From Planctomycetota bacterium (GTDB taxonomy: Bacteria; Planctomycetota; UBA11346), in NCBI GenBank assembly GCA_013821615.1, contig JACDGQ010000031.1, positions 1-14,020 of the forward strand: a stretch of 14,020 bases of DNA, read 5' to 3'. Position numbers and translations under genes: made by a program. Below, piece after piece: positions 1 to 7,500 of this stretch. How positions within the stretch are numbered: position 1 is the stretch's first letter; every line of letters begins with the position of its first letter. Below the pieces are notes generated by a model that saw only the letters and a program-made list of their open reading frames with translations, made no database searches and was not told the DNA's origin.

Positions 1-2
1 CC

Positions 3-1346
3 GCGCCCGCCGCGGCGCCGGGCGCGCCCCGCCGCGCCGAGCTCGGCATCGTCTTCCTGGTGCTGCTGATCGACCTGATCGGCTTCAGCATCGTCTTTCC
101 GCTGCTCGCGGACATGCTGGAGTATTACGGCGCGCACGATCAGGGCCTGCTCGCCTGGGCGATGGCGGGGGTCGACGGGATCTTCCCGCACGCCGCGCCT
201 GGCCAGCGCGCGGCGCTGTTCGGAGGGCTGATCGGCTCGCTGTACGCCACCCTGCAGTTCTTCGCCGCACCGTACTGGGGCCGGTTGTCCGACCGCATCG
301 GACGGCGGCCGGTGCTGCTGCTGTCGATCGGCGGCAACGCCGCTGCCTACCTGCTGTGGGTGTTCTCTGGGAACTTCACCGTGCTGCTGGTGTCGCGCAT
401 GCTCGCCGGGATCATGACCGGCAGCGTCTCGGCGGCCAACGCCGCGGTCGCGGATCTGACCACACCCGAGACTCGCGCGCGCGGCATGGGTTTCATCGGC
501 ATGGCCTTCGGCCTGGGCTTCATCATCGGGCCGGCCATTGGCGGACTGGGCTATGCGTACCTGCCGCGTCTCGACCAGGTTCCGGCGCTGGCGGCGCTGG
601 GCGCCAATCCGTTCTCGAGCTGCGCACTGATCGCCTTCGCGCTTGGGGCCTTCAACTTCGTCTGGTGCCTGCGGCGTTTCCGCGAGACCCTGCCGCCCGA
701 GCGGCGCCACGCCGGTGGCGAAGCCGGACAGCGCACCTCCAACCCGCTGCGCCTGTTCAGTCCCGCGGTGTTCGGCGCGGTGGTAGCGCGCGTCAATGCG
801 ACCTTCTGCATCTACACCCTGCTGTTCTCGGGCATGGAGGCGACCATGGTCTTCCTCGCTGCCCAGGCCTGCGGTTTCACCCCCAAGGATAACGGCATGC
901 TGTTCGTGATGATGGGGGTGATCTCGGCGCTGATGCAGGGCTTCCTCTTCCGCCGCCTGGCGCCGCGCATCGGGCAGAAGCCGCTCGCCGTCGCCGGCCT
1001 GGCTGCGAGCATCCCAGGCTTCGCGCTGCTTGCCCTGGTGACCTGGTTCCCGCATACCGCCGTGCTGGTGGCGGGTGCGGCGGTGCTCGCCATCGGCACC
1101 GGTCTGAGCTTCCCGGCGCTCAGCACCATGGTCAGCCTCGGTGCGGATCCGCTGCGGCAGGGCTGGGTGCTGGGGTCGTTCCGCTCAGCGGGTGCGCTCG
1201 GGCGCGCGTTCGGGCCGCTGCTGGCGGCGGTGGTGTACTTCCGCTTCAGCCCGGCGGCGCCCTACGTGGTGGGGGCGGTCGGATTGCTGGTGCCGCTGGC
1301 GCTGATGGTGGGGACGCGGGTCGGGCGGAATGCACAGGTCCGGTAG
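3..1346 (+). CDS. MFS drug/proton antiporter, TetA-like (DHA1), 5' partial
   Basis: This is an inner-membrane major facilitator transporter that would move a small molecule, often a drug, against protons. The frame is open from base 3. The first transmembrane helix already begins near base 48, so the true start lies left of the window. A GTG at 60 would cut TM1 and is not the start. About twelve hydrophobic helices can be counted. The family motif A (GRLSDRIGRRP) sits between TM2 and TM3 at about 279-317, which is strong evidence for MFS. A helix resembling motif C (GFIIGPAIGG) lies at about 511-543. The TM1-TM2 loop is unusually long (about 40 residues) for TetA-like proteins. A basic cytoplasmic loop follows TM6, as expected in 12-TM members. 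The substrate cannot be told from sequence. It ends with TAG, and the next gene starts about 290 bases later in the same direction, so it is probably not in one operon with it. Confidence 0.9.
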   Translation, partial: APAAAPGAPRRAELGIVFLVLLIDLIGFSIVFPLLADMLEYYGAHDQGLLAWAMAGVDGIFPHAAPGQRAALFGGLIGSLYATLQFFAAPYWGRLSDRIGRRPVLLLSIGGNAAAYLLWVFSGNFTVLLVSRMLAGIMTGSVSAANAAVADLTTPETRARGMGFIGMAFGLGFIIGPAIGGLGYAYLPRLDQVPALAALGANPFSSCALIAFALGAFNFVWCLRRFRETLPPERRHAGGEAGQRTSNPLRLFSPAVFGAVVARVNATFCIYTLLFSGMEATMVFLAAQACGFTPKDNGMLFVMMGVISALMQGFLFRRLAPRIGQKPLAVAGLAASIPGFALLALVTWFPHTAVLVAGAAVLAIGTGLSFPALSTMVSLGADPLRQGWVLGSFRSAGALGRAFGPLLAAVVYFRFSPAAPYVVGAVGLLVPLALMVGTRVGRNAQVR

Positions 1347-1557
1347 CCCACACCTCGGGACCAACTGACGATCTCGCCTCAGTGTTCCGGGCGATCGCCT
1401 TCGATGACCGGGAAATTTCGGGCATGTTGCCTGAGCACAAAGTGCATCAGGATAACTCGGCAGAGGGAAGTGATCGACAGTGTTACGCAGGAAAGAGCCG
1501 GCCATCCATCCTGACCCGAAGTCATGTGCGCAGGACCCTACGATCGGGCTTCAAGCG

Positions 1558-1584
1558 TTGACGGAATTCCCCGACTTTTACTTT
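1558..1584 (+). promoter_or_regulatory. Weak candidate sigma70-like promoter of the hydrolase
   Basis: TTGACG at 1558-1563 matches five of six bases of the -35 consensus. TACTTT at 1579-1584 matches three of six of the -10 consensus, and the 15-bp spacer is short. It lies in the AT-richest part of the gap, about 50 bases upstream of the preferred ATG. This is pattern matching only, and promoter rules for this organism are unknown. Confidence 0.25.
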
Positions 1585-1626
1585 TGCGGAGTGCTGCAGA
1601 GCCTTGGCTCAGGCGATCGGAATATG

Positions 1627-1632
1627 AGGAGG
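1627..1632 (+). promoter_or_regulatory. Ribosome binding site of the hydrolase (AGGAGG)
   Basis: A perfect AGGAGG lies three bases before ATG 1636 and is the only strong Shine-Dalgarno in the region. The spacing is short but favours 1636 over GTG 1480. ATG 1702 sits directly before the signal peptide but has no clear ribosome binding site. Confidence 0.5.
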
Positions 1633-1635
1633 CCA

Positions 1636-2811
1636 ATGACGGATCCTGACGCGCGCTGCGCCAAGCTTAGGCCCGTACCTGGTTGCGGTGCTGCGGCAGC
1701 CATGTCGCGCGCGCCGGGCCTGCTCGCAGGTGTTCTGGCTTGTGTCATTTTCGGCAGCTTGGCGGCGACACCAGCCAATGCCGGCGAGGCGCCGCCGTGT
1801 GACGGTGATGCGACCCTCAGCGGCATCCTCGCCAAGGTCGTGCTCGCGCACCACGTCCCCGGCATGGGCCTCCTGGTGCTGCGCAGCCACGGCGTCGTGG
1901 CTGTCGCCGCGGCCGGCTGGCGAAAAGCCGGCGATGCGACGCCGGTGACGGTGGCGGACGAGTGGCACATCGGCTCCTGCACCAAGATGATGACCGCCAC
2001 TCTGGTGGCGCGCCTGGTCGAACGCGAACGCCTCCGCTGGGATGCGTCGATTGCGTCTCTCGCTCCGCCGCAGGTGCCCTGTGCGCCGGCGTGGCGGGAC
2101 ATCACCCTCGACCAATTGCTGTGCCATCGCGCCGGCCTGCAGGCGAATCTCGACTGGGGCACCCTGCCCTCGCGAGCCGCGGCGCTGGGCGCGGTGCTCG
2201 CGGTGGCCCCGCCGCATCCGGTCGGCGACTTCCGCTACAGTAATGCCGGCTACGTCACGGTCGGCGCACTCTGCGAACAGCAGCTGGGGCATTCCTGAGA
2301 GGAGCTGATCCGTGACGAGGTGTGGAAGCCGCTCGGCATCGGCCGCGCCGGTTTCGGCGGCATGGGCAGCATCGGCCATGTCGATCAGCCGTGGGGTCAC
2401 ACTGCGGCTGGCGTGCCGCTCGGCAACGGACCCGCGGCCGACAATCCCGCGGTGGTGGGCCCGGCCGGACGGGTGCACCTCCCACTCGCAGACTGGGCAC
2501 TGTTCATCGGTGACCAACTGCGCGGCGCGCGCGGCCAAGCAGGGCTGCTGACGGTCGCGGGGTACCGCCATGTGCAGACGGCGTGGCCGGGCAGCGATCA
2601 GGCGCGCGGCTGGGTCGTGGTCGATGGCCAGCCCTGGGCCAAAGGCCCCGCGCTCTGGCACAACGGCTCGAACACCATGCACTATGCGGTCGTCTGGCTG
2701 GCGCCCAAAGCGGACTTCGCAATCCTGGCTACCGCCAATTGCGGCGATGCCGATCCCGCCTGCGACCAGGCGGTAGCCGGTGCCATCCGCGCGTTCATCA
2801 ACCTCCCCTGA
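1636..2811 (+). pseudogene. Secreted serine hydrolase (beta-lactamase/esterase family), split by an in-frame TGA
   Basis: This is a class C beta-lactamase/EstB-type serine hydrolase, 391 codons from ATG 1636. Numbered from 1636, a Sec signal peptide covers residues 23-49. It ends in ANA before GE, so a periplasmic or secreted enzyme is expected. The catalytic S-x-x-K is S114-C-T-K117, the Y-x-N motif is Y201-S-N203, and the third motif is H342-N-G344, in a WHNGSNTM context typical of the family. Codon 221 (2296-2298) is TGA. The same frame continues cleanly on both sides, reading LGHS-stop-EELIRDEVWKPLG. Relatives commonly read S-W-E-E-L here, so one TGG-to-TGA change explains the break. The stop removes the third catalytic motif, so neither half should work alone. 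The antibiotic or ester substrate is unknown; many members are not resistance enzymes. A sequencing error or stop read-through would restore a normal-length protein. The start could also be ATG 1702. Confidence 0.85.
2296..2298 (+). other. In-frame TGA (nonsense) codon within the hydrolase
   Basis: The TGA lies between CAT-TCC and GAG-GAG and falls where family members usually carry tryptophan. No frame change is needed to join the two halves. The sequence after it contains AGGAG, but any restart would give only the C-terminal half without S-x-x-K. Confidence 0.85.
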
Positions 2812-2874
2812 CCTTCCGCGAGCCTGTCAGGATCTCCGTGACCGCACTCGGGTGGGCTAGCCGCGGCCCGACAT

Positions 2875-2906
2875 CCGGACTTCCGGACCCCCGGACTTCC
2901 GGACTC
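2875..2906. repeat. Four tandem 8-bp CCGGACYY units
   Basis: Four exact-period units run end to end: CCGGACTT (2875), CCGGACCC (2883), CCGGACTT (2891) and CCGGACTC (2899). A degenerate CCGACAT precedes them at 2868. TCCGGA is its own reverse complement, so neighbouring units can pair into small hairpins. The array lies in the gap between the convergent hydrolase and phosphatase genes, ending five bases from the phosphatase stop. It may be a simple slippage repeat or part of a bidirectional terminator, though no T-run is present. Confidence 0.75.
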
Positions 2907-2911
2907 TCTCC

Positions 2912-4297
2912 TCACCCCTTCACGCGTACCGCCGTCACCAGCAGGTCGTCCGGCAGGCGCGCCCCCCAGCCCTCCTTCGCGCCGGCGATGACCTCGGCGA
3001 CCATCGCCGGCACCGGCTTGCCGAGGTTGGCGACGCAACTGCCGAAGACGGCGCGGTGGCCGTCGGCGAGGTCATTGCGGTCGAAGCCCTGGGCCACGCC
3101 GTCGCTGGCGTAGAGGAACAGGTCGCCGGGCTGGAGCTGGATCGAGATCGGGCGCAGAGTGTCGCGGAAGGCCTGGCCGTGGCTGGTGCCCAGGGCGTGG
3201 CCGTCGGTGTGCAGGGTCTGCACCGCGACCGCGCGTCCGGGGTTGGCGAGCAGCGCGGGATGCGAGCCCATGCTCAGGCAGGTGAGGGTGCTGAAAGGGA
3301 TGTTGATGACCGCGGCGAAGAGCTGGACGGCGCAGCCCGGCACCAGGTCGAGGCGCACCTGGTCGTTGAGCGCGGCGACGAAGTCGGTGAGTTCCGGGCG
3401 GCTGCCGGCGAGGCGGCGCATGGTGCGCAGCGCGCTGGCGGCGCCGAGCGCGGCGCCCGGGCCGTCGCCGATGAATTCGCCGGCGGCGATCAGCAGCCGG
3501 TTGCGGTCAAGCGACAGGAAGTCGTAGAAGCTGCGTACGATCGCCGCGCGCGGTTCGCAGTGCACCACGATCTGGTAGCCGTCGAGGCGCGGTGGCTTGG
3601 CGAACATCTTCAGGCACTGGGTCTTGATGTTGACGAAGTCGGTGCGCGCCTTGCTGGGGCGCGACTGCCCGGCGCCGCCCGGGCGGACGATGGTGGTGGT
3701 CACCGGCCGCAGCGGAGGTTTGCCAACGACTGGACGCGCGACCGGCGGCGTGGCCGGGATGGCCGGGATGGCCTGCGGCGGACCCTTGGCGACGAGCTGG
3801 TCGATGCGGTACTTCTCGAGCATGCGCCCGGTCTGCGCCTCGGGGCAGGTGGCAAGGGTGCGCGCCATGGCGTCGACGGTCTCGCCGACCATGCGCCCCT
3901 CGAACAACGGCACCGTGGTCTCCCACTCGCCGGTGTAAGGGTTGAGCCAGCAGTCGTCCTTGAAGATGCGCAGGGCCTCGACGAACTCGAGGTTGGCGCG
4001 CAGGTAGTGCAGCCAACGCAGCGCGAGCAGCTCGCCGAGCGGCTTGGGGCGCAGGCTGGTCCATGGCTGCTGACGGGTGAAGTAGGAGACCGCCTCCTGT
4101 TCGTGACCGAAGGGCGTGGCCAGCACCTGGCCGGTATAGGGGTCGATCCAGCCGAGCCCGTCCATGGTCAGCACCCGGAAGGCGGCGTCGGTCATCAGCG
4201 AATCGCGGATCGCCTCCGGCAGGGCGTCGTCCGGCGCGGGGGGCGCGGGGCGCGGCGGCGGGACGCGGGACGTCTTGCGGTACTGGCGTTGGGCCAT
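2912..4297 (-). CDS. SpoIIE/PP2C-like serine phosphatase with duplicated N-terminal WxxPYTG module
   Basis: The protein has 461 residues. The C-terminal half, about 225-461, fits the SpoIIE/RsbU PP2C fold. Motif equivalents are SFYDF (256-260), GEFIGDG (273-279), a LQPGDLFLYASDG core with D399, and PDDLLVTAV with D450/D451 near the end. Such enzymes usually dephosphorylate anti-sigma-factor antagonists in partner switching. Two usual metal residues differ: the Asp of GGDxYDF is Ser256, and the Asp of GDVSGHG is Glu274, with His replaced by Asp. Activity is therefore uncertain. The N-terminal part carries two related blocks, centred on W50-IDPYTG and W117-LNPYTG, 67 residues apart. A Pro-rich linker of about 45 residues, around 172-218, follows them. 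There is no signal peptide or membrane helix, so it is probably cytoplasmic. ATG 4297 has GGAG nine bases upstream. It follows the glucan synthase on the same strand, separated by 286 bases and a repeat element. Confidence 0.8.
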   Translation of the reverse strand: MAQRQYRKTSRVPPPRPAPPAPDDALPEAIRDSLMTDAAFRVLTMDGLGWIDPYTGQVLATPFGHEQEAVSYFTRQQPWTSLRPKPLGELLALRWLHYLRANLEFVEALRIFKDDCWLNPYTGEWETTVPLFEGRMVGETVDAMARTLATCPEAQTGRMLEKYRIDQLVAKGPPQAIPAIPATPPVARPVVGKPPLRPVTTTIVRPGGAGQSRPSKARTDFVNIKTQCLKMFAKPPRLDGYQIVVHCEPRAAIVRSFYDFLSLDRNRLLIAAGEFIGDGPGAALGAASALRTMRRLAGSRPELTDFVAALNDQVRLDLVPGCAVQLFAAVINIPFSTLTCLSMGSHPALLANPGRAVAVQTLHTDGHALGTSHGQAFRDTLRPISIQLQPGDLFLYASDGVAQGFDRNDLADGHRAVFGSCVANLGKPVPAMVAEVIAGAKEGWGARLPDDLLVTAVRVKG

Positions 4298-4306
4298 GGG
4301 TCACTG

Positions 4307-4311
4307 CTCCC
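4307..4311 (-). promoter_or_regulatory. Ribosome binding site of the phosphatase (GGGAG)
   Basis: On the minus strand GGGAG ends nine bases before ATG 4297, a normal spacing. It supports this start. Confidence 0.55.
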
Positions 4312-4426
4312 GGGCGCGATGGTGCGCGTCCACCCTCTGAGCCTAGCCGGGCGGAACAGGCGGGAACCCCCGCCGCCCAGCCGCTGTCCCGACTGAGTCA
4401 CCGACCCCGGCGCTGGTTGAGTCGGG

Positions 4427-4575
4427 GGATTTTAACCGCCAAGACGCCAAGCCGCCAAGGGACGGCCAGAGGTGCTGCTGCTGGTGTGCACTGTTCGCTG
4501 CCGGAGTGCGGAACCGCGGGGACGCTGCTGGCTCTGCTTCACCTTGGCGCCTTGGTGTCTTAGCGGTTAAAATCC
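4427..4575. repeat. Small inverted-repeat element, about 150 bp
   Basis: The left arm at 4427-4460 and the right arm at 4542-4575 are inverted copies. From ATTTTAACCGC inwards, 29 of 32 bases agree, and two flanking G:C pairs extend this to 31 of 34. In the left arm the heptamer CGCCAAG occurs three times at exact 8-bp steps (4437, 4445, 4453). The 81-bp centre (4461-4541) has no ORF of note, but CAGAG/CTCTG just inside the arms may extend the stem. No clear target-site duplication is visible. The right arm starts nine bases beyond the glucan synthase stop codon, so its transcript would form a large hairpin there that could end transcription or protect the 3' end. AACCGC-CAAGACGCCAAG-like arms recall dispersed repeats I know from many bacterial genomes. 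That assignment is recollection. Confidence 0.8.
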
Positions 4576-4583
4576 TGGGATTC

Positions 4584-7500
4584 TCACGCGCAACTCACGT
4601 CGACGCGGTGCTCGACCCCGTCGTCCGCCAGCGTGATCCAGCCGTCGGCCTGCACGATGCCATCGCAGGCGACCCGCGCCGAGCCGCGCGTCACGGTCAC
4701 GCGGTAGGTCGCGCTGCGGTGGCGGTAGCGCAGGGTGAAGCCGGGCCAGCCCTCACGCAGGCAGGGGGCGATGCGCAGGCGGCCGTCCGCGACGGTCAGG
4801 CCGAGCAGCGACTCGGTGATCAGGCGGTACATCCAGCCCGCGCTGCCGGTGTACCAGGTCCAGCCGCCGCGGCCGATGTGCGGCGCGACCCCGTAGACGT
4901 CGGCGGCCGCCACGTAGGGCTCGACCCGGTACAACGCGATCGCTTCGGGACTGTCGCCGTGCCGGATGGGGTTGAGCAGGTCGAACAGCTCCCACGCGCG
5001 CTGGCGGTCGCCCAGCTGCGCGAAGGCCATCACCGTCCACAGCGCAGCGTGCGTGTACTGCCCGCCGTTCTCGCGCACCCCGGGCACGTAGCCTTTGATG
5101 TAGCCGGGGTCGAGGGTGCCCTTGTCGAAGGGCGGATCGAAGAGCTGGATGAGGCGCGCGTCGCGTCGCACCAAGCGGCGGTCGACCTGCTCCATGGCCA
5201 GGCGCGCGCGCTCGGGGTCGGCGATGCCGGACAGCACCGCCCAGCTCTGCGGCAGGGCGTCGATCTGGCACTCATCGTTGGCCGCCGAGCCGAGCGGCGT
5301 GCCGTCATCGAACCAGGCGCGGCGGTACCACTGGCCGTCCCAGGCGTTGCGCTCGACGAACTCGGCGAGGGTCACCACGTGGTTGCGGCACTCCGCGGCG
5401 AAGGTCGCATCGCCGCGCGCACCGACCAGCGGCAGGAAGCGGTTGAGGACCTCGGCGAGGAAGAACGCCAACCACACGCTCTCGCCCTGGCCCTTGATGC
5501 CGACCAGGTTCATGCCGTCGTTCCAGTCGCCGCAGCCCATCAGCGGCAGGCCGTGAGCACCGGTGCGCAGGCCGTTGCGGATGGCGCGCACGCAGTGCTC
5601 GTAGAGGGGGACGGCCTCGTCGCCGCGCCCGGCGAGATCGTAGTAGGCCTCCTCGTCCTCGTGCAGGGCGCGCCCGGTCAGGAAGGGCAGGCGCTCGTCG
5701 AGCACCGCGGCGTCGCCGGTCACCGTGACGTAGCGCGCCACTGCCAGGGGCAGCCACAGGAAATCATCGCTGAAGCGCGTGCGCACGCCGCGATCGATGG
5801 GCGGGTGCCACCAGTGCTGCACGTCGCCCTCGGCGAACTGCCGCCCGGCGGCGCGCAGCAGGTGCGCGCGCGCCTGGCTCGGTTCGGCGTGCACCAGCGC
5901 CATGGCGTCCTGGAGCTGGTCGCGGAAGCCGTAGGCGCCGCCCGACTGGTAGAAGCCGGTGCGCGCCCAGAAGCGGCAGGACAGCGTCTGGTAGAGCAGC
6001 CAGCCGTTGGCGAGGGCGTCGACCGCGGGATCGGGGGTCTCGACCTGGACGGCGCCGAGGGTGTGGCGCCACCACGCGCACACCGCGTCGATGGCCGCGC
6101 GCGCGGCGCCGCCGCTCACGAAGCGGGTGGCGAGGCCCTGCGCCTCGTCGAGATCCTTGCCGGCGCCGAGCACGAACACCAGCTCGCGTTCCTGCCCCTC
6201 GGCCAGCTCGAGGGTCGCCTGCAGCGCCGCGCACGGGTCGAGTCCGGCGCCGACGCGGCCGGAGAGGCGCGTGCGGCCGAGCGCCGCCGGGTTGGCGTAG
6301 GTGCCGTTGCGGCCGAGGAATTCGACGCGGTCGCCGCTGACCAGGCGCGCCGGGTCGCTGACCGTGAAGAACGCCACGCGCCCCTGGAACTCGGTGTTGT
6401 AGGCGTTGCGCGCGAGCAGCGCGCCGGTCTTGCGGTCGAGCTCGGTGACCACGTGCATGGCGGTCTTCTGGCGCAGCTCGCCCAGCACCCACTCGACGTA
6501 GCCGAACGCGGCGAGCCGGCGTGGCCGGCCGGAAAGGTTGCGCAGGCGCAGCACCGCGAGCTTGACCGGCGCGTCGTGGGCGACGGCGATGGTCAGCTCG
6601 CTGGCGATGCCGCCCTCCAGATGGCTGAACACGCTGCGTCCGAAGCCGTGGCGGATGGTGTAGGTGCCGCTGCCGCGCAGCGGCGCGGGAGTCGGCGACC
6701 AGCAGCGGCCGGTCTCTTCATCGCGCAGATAGAAGGCCTCGCCGCTGGGGTCGGCGACCGCGTCGTTGTGCCACGGCGTCAGGCGGAACTCATGGCAGTT
6801 CTCGGCCCAGCTGTACGCCGAGCCCGCTTCGCTGATGACCGTGCCGAACTCGGCGTTGGCCATGACGTTGACCCACGGCGCGGGCGTGACCTGACCGGGG
6901 TCGAGGGTGATGACGTACTCGCTGCCGTCGGCGCTGAAGCCGCCCAGGCCGTTGGCGAAGCGCAGCTCGGGGCGCGCGGCCACGGCGGGACCGGGGCTCT
7001 CGGTGCGCACCGGGCGCGTGGCAGCGAAGCGCGGCTGCGGTGGTTCAGGACGGGCGCGCCGGTCGACGAACTGCGCGAGGCTGCCACCGTTGTCGCTGAT
7101 CACCACGCGCGCCACGGTCTGCATGAGGATCTTGTCCTCGTCCGACATCTGTTCGGCGCGGCGCACGAAGATGCCGCCCGGGCGGTCCATCAGGCCGGCC
7201 GCGGAGTGCGCCGAGATCACGCCCATGATCTGGTCGTTGACCGCCTGGCGGTAGACCGAGTGGTCCTCGTTCCAGATCACCAGATCGACGGTCAGGCCCT
7301 TCATGCGCCAGTAGGTGTGCGCCTGCACGACCTGGCGGACCAGGTCCATCTTCTCGGTGTCGGCCAGGCGCAGCAGCACGATCGGCAGGTCGCCGGAGAT
7401 GCCGTAGCTCCACAGTCCGGACTGGCCGCGGCGGTTGCCGAGCAGCACCGCGGCACCGGCGCGGCGCAGCGCGGTCGGATAGACGATCGCGCCGGCGAGG

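Larger units (their letters stand above)
1347..1635. other. Intergenic gap of lower GC
   Basis: No convincing gene is seen here. Hand counts on 1381-1620 give about 57% G+C, clearly below the flanking coding DNA. An open frame from a GTG at 1480 runs through the gap into the hydrolase. However, its first 50 or so codons look non-coding: they are rich in Pro, Cys and charged residues and precede the signal peptide. The gap should hold the hydrolase promoter. A weak candidate is TTGACG at 1558-1563 with TACTTT at 1579-1584, a 15-bp spacer. Confidence 0.5.

Noticed and set aside
1480..1635. Hydrolase start at GTG 1480
   Set aside because: It would put about 74 non-signal residues before the signal peptide, and ATG 1636 follows a perfect AGGAGG.
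1702..1800. Lipoprotein signal (VLAC) in the hydrolase
   Set aside because: The Cys falls inside the hydrophobic core and the -2 residue is Leu. An ANA cleavage site after the core fits an ordinary Sec signal better.
2296..2320. Selenocysteine at the TGA, or restart at GTG 2320 to make a second protein
   Set aside because: Family members have Trp here and it is not a catalytic position, so selenocysteine has no purpose. A restarted product would lack the S-x-x-K nucleophile.
3056..4396. 446-codon open frame on the plus strand opposite the phosphatase
   Set aside because: Antisense shadow. The minus-strand frame has recognisable PP2C motifs and a proper ribosome site.
4388..4426. CCCGACT/AGTCGGG inverted repeat as a terminator or operator
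   Set aside because: The arms are only 7 bp with a 25-base loop and no T-run; this is expected by chance in such DNA.
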